Positions 36,218-45,573 of a stretch of DNA of 60,743 nucleotides are shown here, one piece after another. The position numbers and the translations under genes are program-made. Under the pieces are notes generated by a model. That model saw only the letters and a program-made list of their open reading frames with translations. It did not search any database and had not been told where the DNA came from. How positions within the stretch are numbered: position 1 is the first letter of the stretch; each line of letters starts with the position of its first letter. Source of the stretch: an uncultured Granulosicoccaceae bacterium (GTDB taxonomy: Bacteria > Pseudomonadota > Gammaproteobacteria > Granulosicoccales > Granulosicoccaceae); the NCBI GenBank assembly GCA_937981955.1, contig CALJNA010000067.1, positions 1 through 60,743 of the forward strand. The letters run 5' to 3'.

Positions 36218-36973
36218 TTAGTTCAAGCCAACCAGTCTGCGTCCTTCTTCTGTTTTAATGGAAAAATCGGTACCGGAATACTCAGCCGCAGCCTCGGTGC
36301 ACAGCCAAGCAATGGCTTTTGCTGGCCATTCAGGTGGAATATGGTCAGAGTGCTCAAGCTGACTGACCGGGTTAATGCCAGAGGCCTTAATGGAGACTTG
36401 CATGTCGGTGGCAACGGTTCCCGGACTCATGCCAACAATGCGAACGCCAAGATCACCAAACTCTTTGTGCGCACATTTTGTCAGCGATAACACACCGGCT
36501 TTGGTCGCGCAGTAGTGACTCCAGCCTTCAAGTGCTCCTGTTGCGGCTCCCGAACTGATATTCACAACAACACCGCTGCCTTGTTCTTTCATTAACGGTA
36601 ACGCGGCTCTTAAGCCGTGGTAAACACCCTTCAAGTTGACATCGACAACGTTAGCCCACTGAATAGGGTCTGAATCTTCAATGCGGGCGATCGGGTCGAT
36701 AAGCCCGGCATTATTAACCAGAATATCAATTTTTCCGTATTGCGCCACGCACTCGGTGACCGCATTTGCAACCTCGTCATATTCGCTGACATCGCACTCT
36801 ACGCAGCATGCAGTTCCACCGTTGTCCTGGATACGCGAGACAACATCGTCGAGCGAGTTTTTACTACGCGCAGCGAGCACAACATTGGCACCTTGTGCAG
36901 CAAGCTCCATTGCCGCGGCTTCGCCGATGCCTCTGCTTGCTCCGGTTATTAGGGCAGCTTTGTTTTCTAACAT
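36218..36973 (-). CDS. SDR-family oxidoreductase
   Basis: A 251-residue classical SDR with TGASRGIG at the N-terminus, NNAGLIDP, and the catalytic Ser-Tyr-Lys set in ISSGAATGALEGWSHYCATKAG. The sequence after beta-2 (LAARSKN) favours NADP(H). It is the last gene of the Pot-type transporter operon, 17 bp after the permease stop, so it probably acts on the imported compound or a breakdown product. It converges on the cupin gene with 13 bp between. Confidence 0.9.
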   Translation of the reverse strand: MLENKAALITGASRGIGEAAAMELAAQGANVVLAARSKNSLDDVVSRIQDNGGTACCVECDVSEYDEVANAVTECVAQYGKIDILVNNAGLIDPIARIEDSDPIQWANVVDVNLKGVYHGLRAALPLMKEQGSGVVVNISSGAATGALEGWSHYCATKAGVLSLTKCAHKEFGDLGVRIVGMSPGTVATDMQVSIKASGINPVSQLEHSDHIPPEWPAKAIAWLCTEAAAEYSGTDFSIKTEEGRRLVGLN

Positions 36974-36990
36974 AGTCGGTAAATACGTTC

Positions 36991-37905
36991 CTACGCAGGA
37001 GAAATTCCGCGCAGCCTTTCCGAGCGTCTGCGCAACAGCTCAACAGTGGTGAGTAATATGATTGAGAAAATTACGAGTATGGTTGCCACCGCTAGAATAG
37101 TTGGTGATATTTGCTCACGAATACCGTTCCACATTTGTCTGGGTATGGTTTGCTGATCGTAAGCGGCAACGAATAACACCACAACCACTTCATCAAACGA
37201 AGTCACAAAGGCGAACAACGCCCCCGAAATAACGCCCGGTAAAATAAGCGGCAGGGTTATTTCCCTGAATACAGTTACCGGTGAAGCGCCGAGATTAAGC
37301 GCAGCGCGGGTTAGTGAATGATCAAAACCAACCAGCGTTGCTGTAACGGTAATGATGACGAATGGTATGCCAAGCGTGGCATGCGCCATGATAATGCCCG
37401 GGAACGTATGAGCTAGCCCTGTTTTGGAATAGAAAAAGAACAGTCCGGTTGCGGTAATGATCAGTGGCACGATCATTGGGGATATAAGCAGCCCCATTAT
37501 CAGTCGTCGAAATGGCATTTCCGGTCTGGATAAACCCAATGCTGCAACGGTACCGAGCAATGTGGCCAGTATGGTTGCGAGTACACCGATAATGACCGAA
37601 TTTTTAGCCGCGTGAATCCATTGCGCGTTTGCCCACGCGTCCTTCCACCATACTGAATCGCGAGGTATATCAGGGTTTGCCATACCGTGCGTCAGGATTC
37701 TATCGTAGTGTCTTAACGAATATCCTTCCGGATCAAAACTCAGCATTTCTTTGGTAAATGAAAAATAGTTTTCCGCATTGAACGAGAGCGGAATAATAAC
37801 CAGAATGGGCGCAATCAGAAACAGAAATATCAACACGCAAATTAGCAAATACGTGTAATGCCAAATACGTTCGCCGGTGGTGGTATAAGCAGGTAATTTG
37901 GCCAT
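36991..37905 (-). CDS. ABC transporter permease, PotC-like
   Basis: A 304-residue inner-membrane permease with about six hydrophobic helices and the EAA loop (RAALNLGASPVTVFREITLPLILPGVISG). It belongs to the PotC subgroup of spermidine/putrescine-type importers. It starts 4 bp after the partner permease stop. Related transporters carry polyamines, opines or betaine-like amines; the specificity here is open. Confidence 0.92.
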   Translation of the reverse strand: MAKLPAYTTTGERIWHYTYLLICVLIFLFLIAPILVIIPLSFNAENYFSFTKEMLSFDPEGYSLRHYDRILTHGMANPDIPRDSVWWKDAWANAQWIHAAKNSVIIGVLATILATLLGTVAALGLSRPEMPFRRLIMGLLISPMIVPLIITATGLFFFYSKTGLAHTFPGIIMAHATLGIPFVIITVTATLVGFDHSLTRAALNLGASPVTVFREITLPLILPGVISGALFAFVTSFDEVVVVLFVAAYDQQTIPRQMWNGIREQISPTILAVATILVIFSIILLTTVELLRRRSERLRGISPA

Positions 37906-37909
37906 CGGT

Positions 37910-39175
37910 TCAACCCAGCTTCATGTTGTCTATACCGATCAGTCGATCGTATAGCCAATACAGAAGGATAATAATAAAAAGCAAAACACTGCCAAGCGCT
38001 GCGGCTAGTGACCAATTCAATGAACTGAGCATGTGTCGCGCAATTTCATTTGAGATTAACTGTCCCGATGAACCGCCGACCAAAGCCGGAGTAATGTAGT
38101 AACCAACGGCAAGAATGAACACCAGCAATATACCCGCACCAATGCCCGGAATGGTTTGTGGAAAGTACACTTTCCAGAATGCAGTCCAGGAGCTTGCACC
38201 CAGTGATCGAGCTGCCCGAACATAGGTGGGTGGTATTGTTTTCATGACCGAGTACATAGGCAAAACCATAAATGGCAACAATATGTGCGTCATGGCGATG
38301 ATGGTACCGGCCTGGTTGTACATGAGTTGAAATCGGCCGTCGTCGTTAATCACACCACTGGCCACCAGCAAATCGTTAAACACACCTTGACTTTGCAAAA
38401 GCGTTATCCAGGATGTTGTTCGGACCAACAATGATGTCCAGAATGGCAGCAGAACAAATATCATCAACAGGTTAGAGTAACGGAGCGGCAGTGTGGCAAG
38501 TAAATGTGCAACCGGAAACGCCAGAATAAGACAAATGCCGGCGATCAGTCCTGAAAGCAACAACGTGCGAATAAACAGGGGCACATACACTCTGGATTTT
38601 TCTGGAACCCGGACAATGCTGCCCGTTTCATCGTATTCCATATCCAGCGCCGCCAGGTAGAAGCTGGCGCCAACCGGGTTAGCTGCGCGTTTCATGATAT
38701 TCCAAAGAAGTGGGTCTTCCCAGTCTTTGTCAAGCTTGATCAGTGCTTCTTTGTAAGGGGGTTCGAGTTTTTTGGCTTTTCTGGCAGCGCCTGTAAACTG
38801 GCTACGCGATCCGGAGAACTCGTAGTTCATCCGTGTTGCTACTTTACCAATTGTCTTGTTTTCACGTGCCAGTCTTAAATCAGTAACAAGCGCTTCGAAT
38901 GCGGCTTCATCAGGTACCCCACTAATGTCATTTTCAGACAGGTAGGCACTGAGCGTTGGCATGTTGTCTGAAAATGCCGTGTTATGAAAGCTGTTAACCA
39001 GCATCTGTCCGATCGGCACTGCAAAGGTAACGATAACGAATAACAGAAGTGGCAGCACCAACCCAAAGGCGCGCCACTTAGCTCGTCTGGTTGCGCGAGC
39101 GAGTGCTGTACGCAGCGGTGTTCCATCTGCAGCAGTCAGAACTTGATTGTTCTGTTCGATGTCGATCGCGCTCAT
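37910..39175 (-). CDS. ABC transporter permease, PotB-like, with large periplasmic insertion
   Basis: A 421-residue permease, clearly longer than E. coli PotB (about 275-285 residues). After the first membrane helix (about 33-55) there is a hydrophilic stretch of about 140 residues before the second helix (PLFIRTLLLSGLIAGICLILA). The rest has normal permease helices and the EAA loop (AARSLGASSWTAFWKVYFPQTIPGIG). The insertion would sit in the periplasm where it could contact the binding protein. Confidence 0.9.
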   Translation of the reverse strand: MSAIDIEQNNQVLTAADGTPLRTALARATRRAKWRAFGLVLPLLLFVIVTFAVPIGQMLVNSFHNTAFSDNMPTLSAYLSENDISGVPDEAAFEALVTDLRLARENKTIGKVATRMNYEFSGSRSQFTGAARKAKKLEPPYKEALIKLDKDWEDPLLWNIMKRAANPVGASFYLAALDMEYDETGSIVRVPEKSRVYVPLFIRTLLLSGLIAGICLILAFPVAHLLATLPLRYSNLLMIFVLLPFWTSLLVRTTSWITLLQSQGVFNDLLVASGVINDDGRFQLMYNQAGTIIAMTHILLPFMVLPMYSVMKTIPPTYVRAARSLGASSWTAFWKVYFPQTIPGIGAGILLVFILAVGYYITPALVGGSSGQLISNEIARHMLSSLNWSLAAALGSVLLFIIILLYWLYDRLIGIDNMKLG

Positions 39176-39222
39176 TAAAAAAGAATCGTTGCCAGAGGGG
39201 TCGGTGAATTTGTTGGTGTCCG

Positions 39223-39251
39223 TTAGACAGCCGCTAATTGCGGCTGTCTAA
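39223..39251 (-). ncRNA. Intercistronic mRNA hairpin between binding-protein and permease genes
   Basis: TTAGACAGCCGC pairs perfectly with GCGGCTGTCTAA around a 5-nt loop. It lies in the 121-bp gap after the binding-protein stop on the transcribed minus strand. No T run follows in that direction. Such structures between a binding-protein gene and its permease genes commonly protect the upstream mRNA or partly terminate, giving an excess of binding protein (known for malE-malF). It is a cis-acting element, not a separate RNA gene. Confidence 0.6.
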
Positions 39252-39296
39252 TTTACTTATTAAAGCAATAACAAAAGTTGATTCAAAGAATACAGC

Positions 39297-40382
39297 TTAG
39301 TTGGAAAGCAACCATGCGCTGAATTGCTCATCCAGCTCGTCCTGACGATCTGCCCAGAACTCAAAGTTGTTAACCAGTGCGGTTTTCATGTTGTCAGGTG
39401 CTGTTGGCATGTGTGGAGCCATGTCAGTTTCACCGTCTTTGTACTTACCAACCAAAGCAGAAGACGAAGCTCGTGCTGGTCCGTAAGAAATCCATGATGC
39501 TTGCGCTGCCAAAGGCTCTGTGCTGGTAGCGAACTTGATGAATTCCATTGCAAGTTCCTTGTTTGGAGCACCTTTAGGAATTGCATATAGGTCGAAGTCA
39601 AGAATTTGTCCGTCCCAAACAATTTCAAAAGGCTTACCTTCACCAACAGCGGCACCGAATATACGGCCATTGTAAGCAGTTGTCATAGCGACTTCACCGT
39701 CAGCCAATAGCTGTGGTGCTTGTGCGCCAGCTTCCCACCAAACGATGTCGTCTTTAATAGAGCCCATCTTTGCCAGTGCCTGTGCAACACCTTCGTCAGT
39801 TTCCAACGTAGCGTAAACATCTTCCGGAGCAACACCATCCGCAATCAGCGCCATTTCCAGGTTGGCTTTAGCAGATTTTCTCATGCCTCGCTTACCAGGG
39901 AATTTCTCAGTGTCGTAGAAGTCAGCCAGTGAAGATGGAGCATCACCACTGATTTTGGACGCATCGTATGCGAATACGGTTGACCAAACGATATTGGCAA
40001 CAGCACAGTCGGTGATTGCGCCTTCGATAAAGTCATCGACAGCAGGTGTGCCATCTGGTGCAGCAGGCAAAACGGAAGCATCGATTTCTTCGAGCAGGCC
40101 TTCATCGCAGTAGCGTACAGCGTCAGAGTATTCGATATCGGCAACATCGATAGAAACATTGCCTGCTTCTACTTGCGCTTTAATCGGAGTTGCAGGGTTG
40201 GCATCATCAACTGAGTTGATTTTATGGCCAGTCGCAGCCATCCACGGCTTGTAATAAGCTTCGGTCTGGCTCACGGTGTATGCACCACCCCAGGATACGA
40301 TGGTTAGTTCTCCAGCATTGGCAGCTGTGGCGAACATCGCCGCAGAAACCGCTGTTGATGTCAATAGCAATTTAAACTTCAT
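39297..40382 (-). CDS. Periplasmic solute-binding protein, PotD-like
   Basis: A 361-residue extracellular binding protein. The start is ATG 40382: a GGGAG site lies 9 nt upstream and a clean signal peptide follows (KFKLLLTSTAVSAAMFATAANA). A longer frame to 40478 has no comparable support. The mature part begins GELTIVSWGGAY, typical of PotD/PotF-type proteins. It delivers its ligand to the PotBC-like permeases. Polyamine is the family's usual ligand, but methylated amines or amino acid derivatives are equally possible here. Confidence 0.92.
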   Translation of the reverse strand: MKFKLLLTSTAVSAAMFATAANAGELTIVSWGGAYTVSQTEAYYKPWMAATGHKINSVDDANPATPIKAQVEAGNVSIDVADIEYSDAVRYCDEGLLEEIDASVLPAAPDGTPAVDDFIEGAITDCAVANIVWSTVFAYDASKISGDAPSSLADFYDTEKFPGKRGMRKSAKANLEMALIADGVAPEDVYATLETDEGVAQALAKMGSIKDDIVWWEAGAQAPQLLADGEVAMTTAYNGRIFGAAVGEGKPFEIVWDGQILDFDLYAIPKGAPNKELAMEFIKFATSTEPLAAQASWISYGPARASSSALVGKYKDGETDMAPHMPTAPDNMKTALVNNFEFWADRQDELDEQFSAWLLSN

Positions 40383-40493
40383 TAAGATCACTCCCAAAAG
40401 GTTCTCGTAAATCGTCTTCACAATCTGACGATATGTTTTTAGTGTCACGTGCTTTTGCAAACGGCTCGCTACCGGCACGTAATCGGTATTAAA

Positions 40494-41591
40494 TCAAGCT
40501 GAAATCTCATCCAACGCACGGCAGTCTTCCGGGCTCCATCCGACTGTTGTTTGTTGGCCAGCTTCCAGGTTTTTTCTCCCTGTTCTGTTACGCACCTTCA
40601 CGATAAATTCGCTGGTGCCGGCCACCGACATTCGAACGCGAATATGGTCGCCGAGATAAATCAGTTCTTCAATTTTTCCGGGTATTGTCACTGGCACTGA
40701 ACCGGCAACCGGATCCAGTTCGATTCGTTCAGGCCGTATGGATAATGTTGTCCGAGTACCAACGTCTCCTTCAACCACTTTATCTGCGGTGACTCTCTCG
40801 CCGCTGTCGAGTTGCACTGTGCAAGTGCTTCCCTCGATACTGTCTATTTGGCCGTTAATGCGGTTGTTCTCTCCGATGAATTGCGCAACAAACGAATTTT
40901 GTGGCTTCTCGTAAAGTTCGTTCGGGGAAGAAAGCTGCTGAATAACGCCATCTTCGAATACGGCAATTCGATCAGACATAGTGAGTGCCTCTGACTGATC
41001 GTGCGTTACATAGACAACGGTGACGCCCAGATTTTCATGTATATGCTTAATCTCGTACTGCATCTGCTCACGCAATTGTTTATCGAGCGCACCGAGTGGC
41101 TCATCCATCAATACCAACTGCGGCTCGAAAACGAGTGCTCGCGCAACCGCTACTCGTTGCTGCTGACCACCTGAAAGCTGGGCGGGACGTCGGCTGCCAA
41201 ATTCAGGCAGTTCGACCAACTCCAGAATACGTTTCACTTTCTCATCTGCTTCTGACGCGCTGACGTTTCGGACTTTCAACGGGAACGCCAAATTCTCGGC
41301 GACAGTCATGTGAGGAAAAAGCGCATAGTTTTGGAACACCATGCCAATACCGCGTTTGTTAGGCGGTACATTATTGATGGGTTTACCGTTCAGGTAAATT
41401 TCACCGTGAGTGGCTGGTTCGAATCCGGCCAGCATCATAAGACTGGTGGTTTTGCCAGAACCAGACGGCCCGAGCATAGTGAGAAATTCGCCTTGGGCGA
41501 TATCAACGTCCAGATTTTTGACTACGAGAGTTTTGCCATCGTAACTTTTCTGTACGTTGTCAAAACGGACCATCGGGTTGTCTATTGACAC
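40494..41591 (-). CDS. ABC transporter ATP-binding protein, PotA-like
   Basis: A 365-residue importer ATPase. Walker A is GPSGSGKTT, the signature LSGGQQQRVAVARAL, and Walker B LVLMDEPLGALD; the switch His is in VYVTHDQSEALTMSD. A C-terminal TOBE-like domain (about 280-360) is present. The start is GTG 41591, preceded by AAGGTAAGG. It is first in the five-gene operon ATPase, binding protein, two permeases, SDR. Confidence 0.94.
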   Translation of the reverse strand: MSIDNPMVRFDNVQKSYDGKTLVVKNLDVDIAQGEFLTMLGPSGSGKTTSLMMLAGFEPATHGEIYLNGKPINNVPPNKRGIGMVFQNYALFPHMTVAENLAFPLKVRNVSASEADEKVKRILELVELPEFGSRRPAQLSGGQQQRVAVARALVFEPQLVLMDEPLGALDKQLREQMQYEIKHIHENLGVTVVYVTHDQSEALTMSDRIAVFEDGVIQQLSSPNELYEKPQNSFVAQFIGENNRINGQIDSIEGSTCTVQLDSGERVTADKVVEGDVGTRTTLSIRPERIELDPVAGSVPVTIPGKIEELIYLGDHIRVRMSVAGTSEFIVKVRNRTGRKNLEAGQQTTVGWSPEDCRALDEISA

Positions 41592-42174
41592 GCCTTACCT
41601 TTACCTGTTTCGCCTGAGACCAAACTACTGCTTATGGTCACCGACTTAATTCCGGGAACCCGCTTTACGCTGAGCTAAATACATGTGCAAAGCGTTGTAA
41701 ACGGATGTTAACAGCCACATGCTACAAGGCTGGAGCGACTCTCGTCAATTTTACTATGCGCAGTCTAGCAAATGACAAAAATGGCCGATTCAGACCAATT
41801 TACGTCGATATTGTACCTTGTTCACAGGTTGCACGTGCCGCTGTGTCACAAGTCGCAAGTTAACGCACCGAACAGGTACTCAGGCGCCACAATTCAACAC
41901 TGGTTTCGCGCTAGAAGGAAATGTTCGGCAATGTAAATTTGTCAGTACGTACGAGCAGGTATCGGGGATTTGGTTCAATTTGCGGATCATCGATGAACGT
42001 GTGCACTTTGCGAGGGCAGTGAGCCACTCTGGCTATCCGTGCGTTTGAATAATGCTAACTGTTAAACCGGATGCGGAGTTAATTTCTGGGGTAATGTGTG
42101 TGTATGACCGGTGGCGCGACGACAGTTCGCACCCGGTAAAAGACCAGTCGTGAACAATCTGATGCCAGAGATGG
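41592..42174. other. 583-bp intergenic region without a supported gene
   Basis: It lies upstream of the Pot-type operon and downstream of the GGDEF/EAL gene, both on the minus strand, and so should hold the transporter promoter. An open frame at 41818-42048 starts with TTG, lacks a ribosome site and encodes a peptide without recognisable character. I see no RNA gene, riboswitch or strong terminator. Confidence 0.5.
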
Positions 42175-45100
42175 CTACGCAGCTTTAGGCTTGTTCTGTG
42201 TTTCGGTTAGCTCGGCCGAAGATGGAAAATGATCTGCATCCTCGTGCAACAAAGTAGTCAGCTCGTCTGCCGAAATGGGTTTTGAATATAAGTACCCTTG
42301 CGCTTGATCGCAATCGAGTGAACAGACAAAGTTATGTTGTTCTTCGGTTTCGATACCCTCGGCAATTAGTTCGAACTCCATACTCTTACCCAGTGCAACT
42401 ACCGAGCGTACGATGGCGGCATCGGCTGAGTCGCCACCGCTGCTTTCGGTAATATCCATAATGAACGACCTGTCAATCTTTAAATGATGGACTGGCAATC
42501 GCTTAAGGTAATTCAGTGATGAATATCCAGTACCAAAATCATCAATCGAAACTTGAATACCTGCATCCCGTATTTTGCTCAATTTTTCTATGTTCGATTC
42601 AACATCGGTCATAGCTGCACTTTCGGTAATTTCCAGTTCCAGCAAAGACGGGTCTAGTTGATGTTGTTCTAATGCATTGAGAACCGTATCGACAAAATCA
42701 CTTTGCTGTAACTGATTAACGGAAGCATTGACTGATACTTGCAGTGGTGTACCTGCCTTGGCCCATATTGATGCTTGTCTGCAACAGTAGTGCAATGCAT
42801 AGGTGTCAAGCTGACTAATGACGCCGATTTTCTCAGCCAGTGCGATGAATACATCGGGGTAGGCGCGTACAACCGGACCTTCATCGGTTAATTCAAACCA
42901 TCTCATTAATGCTTCGGCCGCTCGAATTTTGCCGGTCTTTAAATCTATTCGTGGCTGAAAGTACATACAAAGCTCATTGTTATTCAGCGCGTAACGTAGT
43001 TCCTGTGCCAGTAGCAGCTCCCGAGTGTCTGCTTTGTTCATTGACGGGCAATAGAATACAACGCTGTTTTTACCATTTTCTTTGGCGCGATACATCGCAA
43101 TATCTGCCTGCGTTATCAGGGTTTCAACATCGTTGCTGTTTTGCGGGTACAAAGCACATCCGATGCTTCCTGATATTGAAACCTGATTTTGATTGAGCGT
43201 ATAAGGTTTTGCCAGTGTTTCGAGTAAAGATTCACAGAATGCCTGAACGCTGCCCGATGCTGATTCCGTATGCAGAATGATCGTGAACTCATCGCCACCA
43301 AGGCGCGATATGAATCCATCGTATTCATTAGATGCTGCAACACAGCCGCTCAATCGATGCGCTACATCATTTAATAGCTTATCACCCATGGTATGACCGA
43401 GTGTATCGTTGACAAGCTTAAATCCATCAAGGTCGATAAAGAGCAAAGCAAACGATTTACCGCTTTGTTTTGCGGTGTGCTCAATGTAATGCTGGAATTG
43501 CAATCGGTTGGCCAGGCCGGTTAACGCATCGAAATTTGCCAGCTGTTCAAGCTCTGCATTGACCGATTGCAAGCTGTCTTTTTGCGTTTGCAAAGTCTTT
43601 ATATGGTGCTGCGTTCGCATTGCGTCACCGATGGATTCTGCTGCTGCGTCAATATAGTTCAAAGGCATATCGGCGGGATCAATCAGTAAGTAACCAAATA
43701 AATTATTATTGGCGTATACAGGTGAGAATACCAACAAACCGGTTTCAAGCTCATGAGACAGTTCTGGTGGGAGAATACAAAATGATTCAAATGGACGGGA
43801 TTCTGTGGTGGATACAGACCCGTTTTTAAATATATGTATTGCTGTTGCCCAACGATCGGGAATTGGTCCAAACTGCTGGTATTGAATCAGAAAACAGCGC
43901 TTTGGTGCTAACTCCTCTAGCCATTTTGTCATGACCTCAAGAATATCGTTCATATCGTTGCAGGAACTTAAGGCAAGTTGCATATCAGATCTGACGCTTT
44001 GCAATCTTGCTATTTCAAACTGCTGGTCCATTTCCTTGCCCCAGATTCGTTCCCTGACTTTGGACGTTGCTGAACTGACTATCGCCCTATGCGCGAAATT
44101 ATGATCGTGCTTGTGCTCAGCTGAGTGCTTGTGCTCGAAGGTGTGCAATCGTTGATTAATGGCATCTACCTGATCGCACAGATTTATCCACCAGTGCGCG
44201 TGATTCAGAATGATGTTATCGCTGATATCTGTGGTGAGCGATAGTATGTCCACAGAACCGTGTTGCAGTGTTTTCCAAAGTGGTTCTGATATCTGTTTCA
44301 TGGTTAGTTGCGGTGGTGTCAGCAGACCGTACATTGCCTCTTCGAGTAAGTTACGTATGGTTGATTCAAGCAGTGGTCCGGTAAATGTGGATTCAGTGTT
44401 GATCGGATTGCTTGATCGGCGAATAACCAGCTCAGAATGAATCGTAATAGATCTCAGTTCTGGATTTATCTGTTGCTTGCTTTGTTGTTGTTTGCTGGCT
44501 AAGTCTATTTGCTCTAAAAGTAATGACACACTATCAAGCGCCATTCTTTTTAGTGGTTGTCTTACTGTTGTGAGTGCGGGTGAGTGACTGGTTGCATCAC
44601 TTGAATCATCAAAGCCGCTAATGGCTATGTCTCCGGGAATGCTTAGTCCCTGTTTTTTGGCGGCACGTCCGGCACTGGCGGCCATAACATCATTCGCTGC
44701 CACAATGCAGTCAATCCTGGTATCAAGTAGCAGGTCAGTGACGACTTGATACGCAGTGAAAGGATGATAATCTCCTTCAAGATAGTAAATATTTTCGGGT
44801 TTAACGCCGCGTTCCAATAAACATCTGCGAAAAATGGCTTCTCTACCCAATGAATACGGGTCGTTTTGATGACCTCGTAGAAAAGCAAATTTTTTACGTG
44901 TACCGCAACTGAGCAAATGATTCATCAGGTCGGTCATGCCTTTGGATTCGGCAAAATAGACGCTGGCAATATTATCCAGTTTTAGTCCGAGACTCACCTT
45001 GGGGAAGGTGTACTTTTGCAGGAACTGGTTAATTGTTGCTCCGTGTCCAAGTGTACCGGACAAGGCAATCATTCCGCGAATGTCAAAATCGCTTAACTGT

Positions 45101-45288
45101 TCGTATATTTCATTGCAAACAGCATAGGCTTGCAGTTTATTGTCTTTTGACTGTAGTTCTTTTGCGGCTATACAGACGACCCCGTATCCTAGCTGGTTCA
45201 ACTCACCGGAAATGTATTCCACCAGCTCGGCCTGGTACTGGAAGTACCTGTCGGTTAATACAGCTATAGTGGGAGATCTGGCAGGCAT
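42175..45288 (-). CDS. Cytosolic LacI-type sensor, GAF-like, GGDEF and EAL protein
   Basis: A 1,037-residue c-di-GMP enzyme. Residues about 5-290 are a LacI-type ligand-binding domain without its DNA-binding helix-turn-helix (AVLTDRYFQYQAELVEYISGEL...AISGFDDSSDATSHSPALTTVRQPLKRMA). A linker at about 380-400 is rich in His (FEHKHSAEHKHDHNFAH). A GAF-like region follows at about 440-590. The GGDEF domain (about 605-765) has an intact RLGGDEF, and the EAL domain (about 780-1015) has EALMRW and DDFGTGYSSL, so both synthesis and hydrolysis are possible. No membrane helix or signal peptide is present, so it should sense a cytosolic ligand. Confidence 0.93.
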   Translation of the reverse strand: MPARSPTIAVLTDRYFQYQAELVEYISGELNQLGYGVVCIAAKELQSKDNKLQAYAVCNEIYEQLSDFDIRGMIALSGTLGHGATINQFLQKYTFPKVSLGLKLDNIASVYFAESKGMTDLMNHLLSCGTRKKFAFLRGHQNDPYSLGREAIFRRCLLERGVKPENIYYLEGDYHPFTAYQVVTDLLLDTRIDCIVAANDVMAASAGRAAKKQGLSIPGDIAISGFDDSSDATSHSPALTTVRQPLKRMALDSVSLLLEQIDLASKQQQSKQQINPELRSITIHSELVIRRSSNPINTESTFTGPLLESTIRNLLEEAMYGLLTPPQLTMKQISEPLWKTLQHGSVDILSLTTDISDNIILNHAHWWINLCDQVDAINQRLHTFEHKHSAEHKHDHNFAHRAIVSSATSKVRERIWGKEMDQQFEIARLQSVRSDMQLALSSCNDMNDILEVMTKWLEELAPKRCFLIQYQQFGPIPDRWATAIHIFKNGSVSTTESRPFESFCILPPELSHELETGLLVFSPVYANNNLFGYLLIDPADMPLNYIDAAAESIGDAMRTQHHIKTLQTQKDSLQSVNAELEQLANFDALTGLANRLQFQHYIEHTAKQSGKSFALLFIDLDGFKLVNDTLGHTMGDKLLNDVAHRLSGCVAASNEYDGFISRLGGDEFTIILHTESASGSVQAFCESLLETLAKPYTLNQNQVSISGSIGCALYPQNSNDVETLITQADIAMYRAKENGKNSVVFYCPSMNKADTRELLLAQELRYALNNNELCMYFQPRIDLKTGKIRAAEALMRWFELTDEGPVVRAYPDVFIALAEKIGVISQLDTYALHYCCRQASIWAKAGTPLQVSVNASVNQLQQSDFVDTVLNALEQHQLDPSLLELEITESAAMTDVESNIEKLSKIRDAGIQVSIDDFGTGYSSLNYLKRLPVHHLKIDRSFIMDITESSGGDSADAAIVRSVVALGKSMEFELIAEGIETEEQHNFVCSLDCDQAQGYLYSKPISADELTTLLHEDADHFPSSAELTETQNKPKAA

Positions 45289-45538
45289 ACCTTAGCAACA
45301 TGAATTCAGTTTGAACTGGGTCAGTTAAGGTATCGGCACATGCACAGTCTATTTTATGCAAAGGCTGGCTAACTCGTGCGGTTGAACGAGGCAGGTGTTA
45401 CTTCTATAGCGTAATTCGATACCCTACACACTTATTCGCAGTGTAACCACGGTAAAAAGGCGATGCAGCTCTAATTTCGCGGTGTGGTGAGCAAACTGAA
45501 AAAAGGACTTAACATTGTGTTTCTGCCACAGCGTTGAT

Positions 45539-45557
45539 TATTGCCGCTTAGGCAATA
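45539..45557 (-). terminator. Small hairpin downstream of the ABC-2 permease gene
   Basis: TATTGCC and GGCAATA form a 7-bp stem around GCTTA, just after the stop of the permease gene on the minus strand. It lacks a following T run, so it is a weak candidate terminator. The rest of the 285-bp gap to 45288 shows nothing recognisable. Confidence 0.3.
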
Positions 45558-45573
45558 CCGCAGTGCAACGGTG

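Noticed and set aside
41818-42048. 76-codon ORF in the 583-bp intergenic gap
   Set aside because: TTG start, no ribosome site, unremarkable composition and no recognisable motif.
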